DNA of 10,597 bases from the NCBI GenBank assembly GCA_050050115.1, contig JASFUX010000111.1, positions 1 to 10,597 of the forward strand, in the 5' to 3' direction. The translations under genes and the position numbers were made by a program. The stretch comes from JASFUX01 sp050050115 (GTDB taxonomy: Bacteria > Pseudomonadota > Alphaproteobacteria > Caulobacterales > Maricaulaceae). The first letter of the stretch is position 1. The number at the start of each line of letters is the position of its first letter. The notes beneath the pieces are model-generated. The model was not told the origin of the DNA. It ran no database searches and worked only from the letters and a program-made list of their open reading frames with translations. Of the stretch, positions 1 through 6,847 are shown piece by piece.

Positions 1-78
1 CCCCGAGGGGGAGGGAGACCGGCGCTTGGCCGGCCGGATAGGGATCCCAAATAGAAACGCTAGGAGAATCGCCATGTC
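1..78. other. Left edge after modB, no recognisable gene
   Basis: This is the stretch immediately downstream of modB on the minus strand. A minus-strand ATG at 75-73 lies 3 bp after the modB stop and opens a frame that runs to the window edge. Its 25 visible residues begin MAILLAFLFGIP and then become rich in Pro, Arg and Ser. They do not resemble the N-terminus of ModC, the ATPase that often follows modB. A 5-bp GC-rich stem (19-23 with 29-33) has no T-run after it, so it is not a convincing terminator. The region may be intergenic or the start of an unrecognised gene. Confidence 0.2.
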
Positions 79-774
79 TCAGCGCCGCCCGGTCAGCCGC
101 ATCAGCGCGCGGCTGGCGGCCTCGGCGGCGAGCAGCCCGGCCAGCGCCAGGGCGATCGACAGCCCGGCCAGGCGCGCCGCGGCGACCTCCCCGCCCGGGG
201 ACTGGATGGCGGTGTAGATCGCCAGCGGCAGGGTTCGGGTCTCGCCCGGCACGTTGGACACGAAGGTGATGATCGCGCCGAACTCGCCCAGGCTCGCCGC
301 ATAGGCGGTGATCGCGCCGGCGATCAGCCCTGGCGCGGCCAGTGGCAGAATCACCGAGCGCAGCCGGTCGAACGGTCCCGCGCCGAGCGATGCGGCCGCG
401 TCCATCAGGCCGGGATCGATCGCCTCGATGGCGAGGCGGATCGCGCGGACTTGGAAAGGAAAGGTCATCAGCCCGGCGGCGAGCGACGCGCCCGTCCAGG
501 AAAAGATGAACCGTATGCCGAGCGCATCTTCGAGCCATCGGCCGAGTGGGGCGTTGGTTCCGAGAACCACGAGCAGCAGATAGCCCATGACCACCGGCGG
601 CAGCACGAGCGGCAGATGCGCCAGCCCGTCGAGCACGGTCTTGCCGGGAAAGCGCCCGCGCGCCAGCGCCAGGGCCGTGACGAACGCGAACGGCAGCGCG
701 CCGATGACCGCCGCGGCGGCGACCCTGAGGCTTAGGAGCAGCGCTTCGATCTCGGCGGGGGTGAGCCAGGACAT
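79..774 (-). CDS. modB: ModB, molybdate ABC transporter permease
   Basis: This is the inner-membrane channel subunit of the ModABC molybdate importer. It passes molybdate from the periplasmic binding protein ModA into the cytoplasm, driven by the ATPase ModC. The 231-residue length fits the family (about 225-230). Hydrophobic helices fill most of the chain. The LPLVLPPVVMGYLLL segment (54-68) is typical of ModB. The EAA-type loop that docks on the ATPase is at about 125-150 (DAAASLGAG through LPLAAPGL). The stretch around 164-196 (GEFGAIITFVSNVPGETR, then TLPLAIYTAIQSPGGE) is the ModB signature. The gene starts 21 bp after moeA on the same strand, with no clear Shine-Dalgarno sequence, so it is probably co-transcribed with moeA. 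No modA precedes it and no clear modC follows within the window. Identity is secure; an alternative such as a sulfate or tungstate permease is unlikely given the signature. Confidence 0.95.
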   Translation of the reverse strand: MSWLTPAEIEALLLSLRVAAAAVIGALPFAFVTALALARGRFPGKTVLDGLAHLPLVLPPVVMGYLLLVVLGTNAPLGRWLEDALGIRFIFSWTGASLAAGLMTFPFQVRAIRLAIEAIDPGLMDAAASLGAGPFDRLRSVILPLAAPGLIAGAITAYAASLGEFGAIITFVSNVPGETRTLPLAIYTAIQSPGGEVAAARLAGLSIALALAGLLAAEAASRALMRLTGRR

Positions 775-795
775 GGGGAACGCCGCGCTCGTCTG

Positions 796-2001
796 TCAGA
801 GTTCCACGATCTCCACCGCCGCGCCGTCTTCAAGCGCGGGGGCGTCGATCGGGCGGCGGATCAGGACGTCGGCGCGCGCCAAACCCGACAGCGCTGCAGA
901 GTCCTGTTTGGAGAAGGCGCGCACGCGGCCGTCGTCCTCGAATGCGCCGCAGAGATAAGCCTCGCGCGGGCCGTTGGCGGGCAGCGCGCCGCCAAGGATT
1001 GCGGGACGCAGTGGAGAGGCGCCGGCGCGCGCGTCGCCTTGCAAGCGGGCGAGGGCGGTGATGAGGAGCAGGCGCGAAACGACGAACGCGGAGACCGGAT
1101 TGCCCGGCAGGCCGAGCACATGCGCCCCGTCGAGCCTGCCGAACCAAGTCGGCTTGCCCGGCTTGACCGCGATCTTTTCGAAAACGAGCGATCCGCCCAG
1201 GGATGAAAATACGTTGCGGACGTGATCGTGATCGCCGACTGAGGCGCCGCCGATGGTGATGATCAGGTCGGCGCCTTCAGCGCGCGCGAAGGCGTCGCGC
1301 ACCGAAGCCTCGTTGTCTCGCGCGATGCCGAGATAGTCGGGCGCGCCGCCGGCCTCGGCGATCAAGCGGACTAGACCCGGGGCGTTCGAGTTGACGATCG
1401 CGGCGTTGCTGAGCGGCTCGCCCGGCTCGACCAGCTCGTCGCCGGTGGAGATGATCGCGACGCGCGGCGCGCGGGCGACCTTGAGCTTGAGCGCGCCGAC
1501 CGAGGCGGCGAGGGCGATCGCGAAGGGGGACATCCGCGCGCCGACGGACAGCAGGACATCCCCCTCGGCGTAGTCGATCCCGGCGGGCCGGACATGGGCG
1601 CCCGGCTCGGGCGCGGCGTCGAGCAGAACAGAGTGCCTGTCGCGCGACGCGTTCTCCTGGATGACCACCTGGTCGGCGCCCGCAGGGATGCTTGCGCCGG
1701 TGGAGATGCGGATCGCCTGACCTGCTTCGATCGGCTGATCGGCCGGGTGGCCCGCCGCGGATTCCCCGGCGAGCGTCAGCCGCGCCGGGCGGTCGGTCAG
1801 GTCCTGGGAGCGAACCGCATAGCCGTCCATCGCCGAAGTCGCTGTCAGGGGCTGGGTGCGCGTCGCGATCACGTCGGCGGCGAGGACGCGGCCGTCCGCC
1901 TCGGCGAGCGCGACCGTCTCCGCGCTGAGCGGCGCGAGATGCTCGAGGATCAGCGCCCGCGCCGTCTCGAGCGGGATCAGGCCGCGTCCTTCATTGCTCA
2001 T
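796..2001 (-). CDS. moeA: MoeA, molybdopterin molybdenumtransferase
   Basis: MoeA inserts molybdate into adenylylated molybdopterin to give active molybdenum cofactor in the cytoplasm. The 401-residue length matches the family (about 400-410). Visible family motifs are SAMDGYAV (56-63, with the conserved Asp59), ISTGDELVEPGE (184-195, with Glu189), GGASVGDHDHV (251-261, the molybdopterin-binding MoCF core) and KPGKPTWFG (280-288) followed by LGLPGNPVSAF (296-306). The C-terminal portion is the small beta-barrel domain IV. The start ATG overlaps the moaC stop in an ATGA arrangement (4 bp), which implies translational coupling and settles the start. A single MoeA is present, with no fused MogA domain. 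Nothing looks truncated or frameshifted. Confidence 0.97.
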   Translation of the reverse strand: MSNEGRGLIPLETARALILEHLAPLSAETVALAEADGRVLAADVIATRTQPLTATSAMDGYAVRSQDLTDRPARLTLAGESAAGHPADQPIEAGQAIRISTGASIPAGADQVVIQENASRDRHSVLLDAAPEPGAHVRPAGIDYAEGDVLLSVGARMSPFAIALAASVGALKLKVARAPRVAIISTGDELVEPGEPLSNAAIVNSNAPGLVRLIAEAGGAPDYLGIARDNEASVRDAFARAEGADLIITIGGASVGDHDHVRNVFSSLGGSLVFEKIAVKPGKPTWFGRLDGAHVLGLPGNPVSAFVVSRLLLITALARLQGDARAGASPLRPAILGGALPANGPREAYLCGAFEDDGRVRAFSKQDSAALSGLARADVLIRRPIDAPALEDGAAVEIVEL

Positions 2002-2489
2002 GCTTGCGACTCTGCGACGAAGTCGCCCGACTTGCCGCCGGTCTTCTTCAGAAGACGGACGTTCGAAATAGTCATCGCCTTATCGAGCGCCTTGGCCATG
2101 TCGTAGAGCGTCAGGCAGGCGACCGAGACGGCGGTCAGCGCCTCCATCTCGACGCCGGTCTCGGCGGTGGTGCGCACCTCGGCGCGGACTTCGAACGCGG
2201 CGCGACCCTCAATCGGCTCGATCGAAACCTTCGCCGAGGACAGCGGCAGGGAGTGGCAGAGCGGGATCAGCTCGGAGGTCTTCTTCGCGGCCATGATCCC
2301 AGCCAGCTCGGCGACGGCGAGGGCGTCGCCTTTCGGGCCCTGGCCGCTGCGGACCGCTTCAAAGGCGTCCGGGCTCATCGTCACTTCACCGGCTGCGATC
2401 GCCGTGCGCGCGGTCGCGGCCTTGGCCGAGACGTCGACCATGCGGACCCGGCCTTCGGCGTCCTGGTGGGTGAGGGGGCCGTCAGCCAT
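1998..2489 (-). CDS. moaC: MoaC, cyclic pyranopterin monophosphate synthase
   Basis: MoaC converts the MoaA product 3',8-cyclo-7,8-dihydro-GTP to cyclic pyranopterin monophosphate, the first stable intermediate of molybdenum cofactor synthesis. From ATG 2489 the protein has 163 residues, as expected (about 160). Motifs are RMVDVSAK (16-23), KGDALAVAELAGI (53-65), KKTSELIPLCHSLPL (69-83), GVEMEALTAVSVACLTLYDMAK (112-133, in two conserved parts) and a C-terminal KSGDF. By motif alignment, Lys53, Asp130 and Lys133 correspond to the catalytic Lys51, Asp128 and Lys131 of the E. coli enzyme. The frame is open for 21 more codons to another ATG at 2552, but that extension lies inside moaE in another frame and lacks family similarity, so the downstream start is preferred. 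The start overlaps the moaE stop by 8 bp and the stop overlaps the moeA start by 4 bp. Confidence 0.97.
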   Translation of the reverse strand: MADGPLTHQDAEGRVRMVDVSAKAATARTAIAAGEVTMSPDAFEAVRSGQGPKGDALAVAELAGIMAAKKTSELIPLCHSLPLSSAKVSIEPIEGRAAFEVRAEVRTTAETGVEMEALTAVSVACLTLYDMAKALDKAMTISNVRLLKKTGGKSGDFVAESQA

Positions 2490-2964
2490 GCGCGCCCAGT
2501 TCTTCAACGAGCGCAGGCTCGGCTGCGAGCCATTGGTCGGCGGCTGCCGCATCGTCCGTCGTCGGCTCGACCCAGCGTTCGAAGTCCGCGCCGATTTCCT
2601 TCTTCCAGAACGGCGCTTGGGTCTTGAGCACGTCGATGAGGTAGGCCGCCGCTTCGAGCGCGGCGCGGCGGTGCGGTGCGGCGGCGCCGACGAAGACGAT
2701 CGGCTCGCCCAGGCCCATGCGCCCCACGCGGTGAACGATGCGCGCCTGGGTCAAGTCCCAGCGCGCCGCGGCGGCCCGCGCGATGGCGTCGAGCGCGGCG
2801 TCGGTGCGGCCGGGATAGTGCTCAAGCTCCAGCGTCGTTACGCCGTGATCGCCGCGCACTTGGCCGACGAAGCTCGCCACCGCGCCCGCGTCCGCCGCGC
2901 CGGTTAGGGCGGTCAGCTCCGCGCCGGGATCGAAGCTCTCAGCGGTGATGCGCGTCTTGATCAT
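2482..2964 (-). CDS. moaE: MoaE, molybdopterin synthase catalytic subunit
   Basis: MoaE is the large subunit of molybdopterin synthase. With thiocarboxylated MoaD it adds two sulfurs to cyclic pyranopterin monophosphate. The 160-residue protein is slightly longer than the usual 150. Motifs are SFVGQVRG (31-38), LELEHYPG (45-52), RIVHRVGRMGLGEPIVFV (75-92), PHRRAALEAAAYLIDVLK (97-114) and KTQAPFWKKE (114-123). Lys114 and Lys121 have the same spacing as the catalytic Lys119 and Lys126 of E. coli MoaE. The ATG at 2964 is preceded by a modest AGGA at 2975-2972, 7 bp away. It is the first visible gene of the moaE-moaC-moeA-modB operon. The partner MoaD and the first-step enzyme MoaA are not in this window and must be encoded elsewhere. 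Confidence 0.97.
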   Translation of the reverse strand: MIKTRITAESFDPGAELTALTGAADAGAVASFVGQVRGDHGVTTLELEHYPGRTDAALDAIARAAAARWDLTQARIVHRVGRMGLGEPIVFVGAAAPHRRAALEAAAYLIDVLKTQAPFWKKEIGADFERWVEPTTDDAAAADQWLAAEPALVEELGAHG

Positions 2965-3149
2965 CGTTCGATCCTAATGACTTCGACCGTTTGTTGCGAG
3001 CGTCTTCAAGCACTTAGTGTTCGCCGCCGCGGCTTGCCCGCTGGCCTGTCGCCGCTAGAGGGTTTGTCGTTGCCCCGGCGGACTGGACGGTTACACTCGT
3101 AGTCAAGAGCGCGCGGCTCACGCGCGGCGGAACTTCGTTGGAGCAGTAC
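2965..3149. promoter_or_regulatory. Divergent intergenic region moaE / M13 peptidase
   Basis: This 185-bp gap separates the minus-strand Moco operon from the plus-strand peptidase gene, so it should hold promoters for both. On the plus strand TTGCCC (3070-3075) and TACACT (3092-3097) are separated by 16 bp; each matches the sigma-70 consensus at 4 of 6 positions. This is a plausible but unproven promoter for the peptidase. A GC-rich near-direct repeat (CGCGCGG, ctca, CGCGCGG) lies at roughly 3108-3128. No clear promoter was picked out for moaE, and no conserved Moco-riboswitch-like fold could be recognised by eye. Confidence 0.35.
3140..3143 (+). promoter_or_regulatory. Shine-Dalgarno that decides the M13 peptidase start
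   Basis: GGAG sits 6 bp before ATG 3150. It supports that ATG over the in-frame TTG at 3138, which overlaps this site and would add only four residues in front of an otherwise good lipoprotein signal. Confidence 0.6.
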
Positions 3150-5195
3150 ATGACGAAACGTGCATTGAGATGGGGCGCGCCTGCGGCAGCGGCGCTGTTG
3201 GCGGCCTGCGCGACCGGCTTTGGCGGTCAGCGCGGCGAGCCCGAGCTGGGGACGTTCGGCATCGACTTGGCCGAACGGGACGCCTCGGTCGCCCCCGGCG
3301 ACGACTTCTACCGTTATCTGAACGGGCAGTGGCTCGACACCTTCGAGATCCCCGCCGACAAGACCAACTACGGCTCCTTCACCGTGCTCGCCGACGAAGC
3401 CGACGAGCAAGTGCGCGACATCATCGAGGCGGCGGCCGAAACCGACGCCGCGCCGGGCGAGCCTGAGCAGCTGATCGGCGACCTTTTCGCCTCGTTCATG
3501 GATGAAGACGCAATCGAAGCGGCCGGGCTCGACCCGCTGCGCGACGGGCTCGACGCCATCGCCGCCGCCGAGACGCACGAAGACATCCTGCGGGTCATGG
3601 CGCGGCCCGACCTCGCCTCGAACGGGCCGGTCGGCGTGTTTGTCGACGTCGATTCGCGCCAGCCTGATCAGCATGCGCTCTATCTGACCCACGGCGGCCT
3701 CGGGCTGCCGGACCGCGACTACTATCTCTCCGACGCTGAGCGCTTCGCCGCGCTGCGGACCGCGTACGAAGAGCACATCGCGGCCATGCTCGGCCTTGCC
3801 GGAGTCGACGGCGCCGAAGCCAAGGCGGCGGGCATCGTCGCGCTTGAGACCGAGATCGCCGGAGCGCACTGGGAGCGGGCGCGCCGCCGCGATCGCGACC
3901 AGACCTACAACCTGATGACGCTCGACGAGCTTGAAGAGTATGCGCCCGGCATCGACTGGCGCTTGGCGCTCGAAGAGTCCGGCATCGAAGGCGTCGACAG
4001 CGCGGTCGTGCGCGAAAAGGACGCCTTCCCGGCGCTTGCACAAATCTTCGCCGACACGCCGGTCGACGTCTGGCGCGACTATCTGACGTTCCACGTGCTC
4101 TCCGCGCACGCCCAGTTCCTGCCGGCGGCCTTCGCCGACGAGGACTTCGCCTTCTACGGCCAGACGCTCTCGGGCCAGCCCGAGCAGCGCGAACGCTGGC
4201 TGCGCGGCGTGCAGCTGGTCAACGGCACGGTCGGCTTCGCGGTCGGCAAGATCTACGTCGAGGAGCACTTCTCACCCGAAGCCAAGGACGCGATGGAGCA
4301 GCTCGTCGCCAACCTGCGCGCGGCGTTCGCCGAGCGCATCCAGGCGAGCGAATGGATGAGCGAAGAGACCCAGGTCGAAGCGCTCGACAAGCTCGCCGCC
4401 TTCACGCCGAAGATCGGCTATCCGGACGAGTGGGAGACCTACGAGGGCCTGGAGATCGCGTCGAACGATCTTCTGGGGAACATCCGCCGCGCCAATGAAT
4501 GGGGCTGGAACGACATGATCTCCGATCTCGGCCAGCCGATCGATCCGCACGAGTGGGGCATGACCCCGCAGACAGTGAACGCCTACTATTCGCCCAATCG
4601 CAACGAGATCGTCTTCCCGGCTGCGATCCTGCAGCCGCCGTTCTTTGATCTCAATGCGGACGATGCGGTGAACTACGGCGGCATCGGCGCGGTGATCGGC
4701 CACGAGATGGGTCACGGCTTCGACGACCAGGGCCGCAAGTCCGACGGCACGGGCATGCTGCGGGACTGGTGGACCGAAGGCGACGCCGAGCGGTTCGAAG
4801 AACGCGCGGCGATGCTCGGCGCGCAGTACGCGACCTATGAGCCGATCGAGGGCTATACGCTCAACCCCGAGCTGACGATGGGCGAGAACATCGGCGACCT
4901 CGGCGGGCTCAACGTGGCGCTCGAGGCCTATCGCATCTCGCTGGACGGCGATGCGCCGCCGGTGATCGACGGCTATACGGGCGAGCAGCGCTTCTTCCTC
5001 GCCTGGGCCCAGGTCTGGCGGCGCAAGTACCGCGACGAGGAGCTGATCAACCGCATCTCGACCGACCCGCACAGCCCGTCCGAGTACAGATCGAACGGCG
5101 TGGTGCGGAACATGGACGCGTGGTACGAGGCGTTCGGTGTCGGCCCGGATCACGCCCTCTATCTGCCGCCCGAAGAGCGCGTGCGGATCTGGTAG
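3150..5195 (+). CDS. M13-family zinc metallopeptidase, predicted lipoprotein
   Basis: This is a neprilysin/PepO-type endopeptidase of 681 residues, the usual size for bacterial M13 enzymes, expected to cut oligopeptides outside the cytoplasm. The N-terminus (MTKRAL, then an Ala-rich core and LLAAC with Cys20) is a lipoprotein signal, so a membrane-anchored periplasmic protein is inferred. The mostly helical M13 N-domain covers roughly 45-440. Catalytic-domain motifs are NAYYSP and NEIVFPAAILQPPFF before the site, HEMGH (518-522, two zinc-ligand His and the catalytic Glu), GFDDQGR, and ENIGDLGG (starting at Glu579, the third zinc ligand; Asp583 also conserved). The end carries STDPHSPSEYRSNG and closes RVRIW, as in the family. 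All key residues are present. The next gene starts 5 bp after the stop and is probably co-transcribed. Substrate is unknown. Confidence 0.95.
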   Translation: MTKRALRWGAPAAAALLAACATGFGGQRGEPELGTFGIDLAERDASVAPGDDFYRYLNGQWLDTFEIPADKTNYGSFTVLADEADEQVRDIIEAAAETDAAPGEPEQLIGDLFASFMDEDAIEAAGLDPLRDGLDAIAAAETHEDILRVMARPDLASNGPVGVFVDVDSRQPDQHALYLTHGGLGLPDRDYYLSDAERFAALRTAYEEHIAAMLGLAGVDGAEAKAAGIVALETEIAGAHWERARRRDRDQTYNLMTLDELEEYAPGIDWRLALEESGIEGVDSAVVREKDAFPALAQIFADTPVDVWRDYLTFHVLSAHAQFLPAAFADEDFAFYGQTLSGQPEQRERWLRGVQLVNGTVGFAVGKIYVEEHFSPEAKDAMEQLVANLRAAFAERIQASEWMSEETQVEALDKLAAFTPKIGYPDEWETYEGLEIASNDLLGNIRRANEWGWNDMISDLGQPIDPHEWGMTPQTVNAYYSPNRNEIVFPAAILQPPFFDLNADDAVNYGGIGAVIGHEMGHGFDDQGRKSDGTGMLRDWWTEGDAERFEERAAMLGAQYATYEPIEGYTLNPELTMGENIGDLGGLNVALEAYRISLDGDAPPVIDGYTGEQRFFLAWAQVWRRKYRDEELINRISTDPHSPSEYRSNGVVRNMDAWYEAFGVGPDHALYLPPEERVRIW

Positions 5196-5200
5196 CTGCA

Positions 5201-5764
5201 ATGCGCATTGCGACGGCTTTCGCCGCGCTTTTGTTGGCCGCTTCGCCTGGCTCCGCTTGGGAGCCGGGCGAGCGCGCCGCTGACGCGCCGGAAGAGCTCG
5301 AGCAGTTCGCTTTCCTCGTCGGCTGCTACGACATTGCTGCAAGCCGTTGGAGCGCGGAAACGGGCGACTTCGGCCCCTCCGCGCCGGCGCGCTGGAACGG
5401 GCGGTGGGCGCTCGACGGCTGGGCGATCTACGACGAGTGGTTCGACGTTCAGATCCCCGGTCAGGCGCCCGACCTCGGCCGCGGCGCCAACTTGCGGGTC
5501 TATGAAACCGACACCGGCCAGTGGGTGATGGTCTGGGCTCATACCGAAGGGCCGGGCCAGGTGCTTCGCGCCGAACAGCGGGAGGAGGGCCTGGTCATGT
5601 GGCGGGAGCACCCGCTGCGCGACACCGACTGGCGCGCCGTCTTCACGGTCGACGACGACGGCGGCTGGACCCGGGTCGACTATTCGCGCGATTTCGGAAC
5701 CGACGACTGGACGCCGGGCGGGCGCCTGGCGGCGACGCCGACGACCTGCCAGACCGCCGAATAG
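5201..5764 (+). CDS. Small secreted protein, DUF1579-like
   Basis: The 187-residue product starts at ATG 5201, chosen because it opens directly on a signal peptide (MRIATAFAALLLAASPGSA, likely cleaved after Ala19). A longer reading from 5120 would overlap the peptidase in another frame with Arg-rich, non-secretory sequence. The mature part begins with a LEQFAFLVGCYDI segment and a run of Trp/Gly-rich strands (RWNGRWALDGWAIYDEWF), a pattern like the DUF1579 group of lipocalin-like proteins of unknown function. Cys42 and Cys183 could form a disulfide in the periplasm. It is only 5 bp behind the M13 peptidase, so the two are likely translated from one mRNA. The family assignment is by overall pattern and is moderate; no enzymatic role can be named. 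Confidence 0.75.
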   Translation: MRIATAFAALLLAASPGSAWEPGERAADAPEELEQFAFLVGCYDIAASRWSAETGDFGPSAPARWNGRWALDGWAIYDEWFDVQIPGQAPDLGRGANLRVYETDTGQWVMVWAHTEGPGQVLRAEQREEGLVMWREHPLRDTDWRAVFTVDDDGGWTRVDYSRDFGTDDWTPGGRLAATPTTCQTAE

Positions 5765-5787
5765 CTCCGGCGGCCGTGCAGACGGGT

Positions 5788-6312
5788 CTACCTCTTCGGC
5801 GCGAAGTTCGGGTTGCGCAGCAGAGCGGCCGAGACGAGCGAGATCAGCAAGCCGATCGGGAAGATCTCGGTGAACGTCAGCGGCAGGCGGTAGAGCGGGT
5901 TGGCGTAGGCCTCCCGCATGGCGTCCAGCTCCGCGGCGCGGGCGTCGAGTTCTTCGCTAGGCAGGTTCTCGGCCTGCAGCCGCTCGAACGCGGCGTCGAC
6001 GTATTGATCCATGAAGGCGTAATCGGTCATCGCAAGATAAACCTCCCAGACCGCCACAAAGGCGATCCCGGCGACCACGGCGATGGCGAGGCCGATCCCG
6101 AACGCCGGCAAGAACTTGATCACCCCGCCAAGAACGTTGTCGCGGTGCCGTTTGACGGCGATGAAGATCACCGACAGCCCGATGATCATCATCAGGTAGC
6201 CGAAGACCTGAGAGCCCGCGCCGTGGTCGCCCGCAAAGACCATCCCGAGGATCATTGCGATGATGATGACGGCGCCGGAAATCGCGCCGTAGACGAGAAT
6301 TGTTCTGAGCAT
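5788..6312 (-). CDS. DUF4199-type four-helix membrane protein
   Basis: The 174-residue product is an inner-membrane protein of unknown function. Hydrophobic helices lie at about 5-27, 36-52, 65-90 and 148-167. Between the third and fourth is a long, charged, helix-prone stretch (about 100-140) rich in Glu, Ala and Leu. The pattern and the LLISLVSAALLR tail fit DUF4199. The start is ATG 6312, not the upstream in-frame ATG at 6348, because an AGGAGG ribosome site (6327-6322) lies 9 bp before it and the hydrophobic N-terminus begins there. It lies 121 bp downstream of a LuxR-type regulator on the same strand, with a perfect palindrome in the gap, so control by that regulator is a reasonable inference. 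It converges on the secreted protein with only 23 bp between stops. Confidence 0.8.
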   Translation of the reverse strand: MLRTILVYGAISGAVIIIAMILGMVFAGDHGAGSQVFGYLMMIIGLSVIFIAVKRHRDNVLGGVIKFLPAFGIGLAIAVVAGIAFVAVWEVYLAMTDYAFMDQYVDAAFERLQAENLPSEELDARAAELDAMREAYANPLYRLPLTFTEIFPIGLLISLVSAALLRNPNFAPKR

Positions 6313-6321
6313 GAGCGGTCG

Positions 6322-6327
6322 CCTCCT
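6322..6327 (-). promoter_or_regulatory. Strong Shine-Dalgarno for the DUF4199 gene
   Basis: AGGAGG on the minus strand, 9 bp before ATG 6312. It decides the start codon against the upstream in-frame ATG at 6348. Confidence 0.75.
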
Positions 6328-6384
6328 TGGTTTCGACCCTCTCACCAAGCGGAAACTCTCGCTGTTGAGCCATCGCCCAAACGG

Positions 6385-6403
6385 GTGAATTGCGCCAATT
6401 CAC
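6385..6403. promoter_or_regulatory. Perfect 8-3-8 palindrome, candidate operator
   Basis: GTGAATTG, CGC, CAATTCAC: two exactly complementary 8-bp arms around a 3-bp centre. It lies in the 121-bp gap between the LuxR-type regulator and the DUF4199 gene, 72 bp upstream of the latter's start codon. On the minus strand a TAAAAT hexamer (6412-6407) that resembles a -10 box sits just upstream of it, so transcription from there would start inside the palindrome. Neither strand has a proper T-run after it, which argues against a terminator. A binding site for the neighbouring dimeric LuxR-type protein is the simplest reading, but this is inference. Confidence 0.55.
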
Positions 6404-6406
6404 TCC

Positions 6407-6412
6407 ATTTTA
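6407..6412 (-). promoter_or_regulatory. Possible -10 box for the DUF4199 gene
   Basis: TAAAAT on the minus strand matches TATAAT at 5 of 6 positions and stands out in GC-rich DNA. No matching -35 box is present 16-18 bp upstream (that region is GC-rich), so either activation by a protein is needed or this is not a promoter. Confidence 0.3.
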
Positions 6413-6433
6413 TGAGGCATTCTCCGCGCGGGG

Positions 6434-6847
6434 CTACGGCAGCAGCGCAAGCCGGCGCGCCGCGTCGACCGCGCCGGTGCGGCGCGTCACGCCGAGCTTT
6501 TCGTAAAGGTTCGCGGCGTGGGTCTTCACCGTGTTGGGCGAGACCCCGAGCGTGCGCGCGATCTCCTTGTTCGATTGGCCGGCGGCGATCAACTCGAGCA
6601 CCGAGATCTCGCGCGGCGTCAGACCGAGCGACTTGAGCGCCGCGGTGTTTTGCTCGAACGGCTCGGCCGGGCGCCGCGGCATCAGCTGCGCGCCGACCCA
6701 GACGCCGAGCGCCGCGAAGCCGGTGGCGATCAGCACGATGTAGATCTCGGCCGCGAACTCGCGCGTGACGCGCTTGAAGTCGAGCCATTCGAGCGCGAAG
6801 GCCGCGAGCGCCAGGACGACGGCGTAGATCAGGACCGTACGGATCAT
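6434..6847 (-). CDS. Membrane-tethered LuxR-type HTH regulator
   Basis: This 137-residue protein has two predicted N-terminal helices (about 4-21 and 34-55) and a C-terminal LuxR/GerE DNA-binding domain (about 75-132). HTH residues are clear: LTPRE (76-80), the AAGQSNKEIA stretch (88-97), TVKTH (106-110) and the LYEKLGV end. There is no receiver domain and no autoinducer-binding domain, so it looks like a one-component regulator whose input acts on or in the membrane. The frame is open upstream to 7114, but that extension runs into the divergent AraC-type gene and is Arg/Ser-rich, so ATG 6847 is chosen because the hydrophobic segment begins there. There is no good ribosome site, only GGG against the ATG. 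Its downstream neighbour is the DUF4199 membrane protein, which begins with a very similar peptide. The target genes are inferred, not shown. Confidence 0.85.
   Translation of the reverse strand: MIRTVLIYAVVLALAAFALEWLDFKRVTREFAAEIYIVLIATGFAALGVWVGAQLMPRRPAEPFEQNTAALKSLGLTPREISVLELIAAGQSNKEIARTLGVSPNTVKTHAANLYEKLGVTRRTGAVDAARRLALLP

Noticed and set aside
1..75. Start of modC after modB
   Set aside because: The frame from ATG 75 gives MAILLAFLFGIP and then a Pro/Arg/Ser-rich tail. It has no resemblance to the N-terminus of a molybdate ATPase, and the Walker A region would lie outside the window, so the call cannot be supported.
26..217. Plus-strand frame with an internal ATG at 74 preceded by AGGAG
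   Set aside because: It is almost entirely antisense to the C-terminal part of modB. The Ala/Ser/Arg-rich product has no recognisable similarity, so the ribosome-site match is taken as chance.
3006..4268. 420-residue minus-strand open frame opposite the M13 peptidase gene
   Set aside because: It is antisense to a gene with complete family motifs. Its composition (Arg, Val, Asp, Gly rich) is typical of a mirror frame in GC-rich DNA, and no family is recognisable.
4272..5342. 356-residue minus-strand open frame opposite the M13 catalytic domain
   Set aside because: Same reason: antisense to the HEMGH and ENIGD region, with His/Arg-rich composition and no family signature.
6385..6403. The palindrome read as a transcription terminator
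   Set aside because: On the minus strand, where the flanking genes lie, it is followed by CCCGTTTGGG and not by a T-run. No plus-strand gene ends here.
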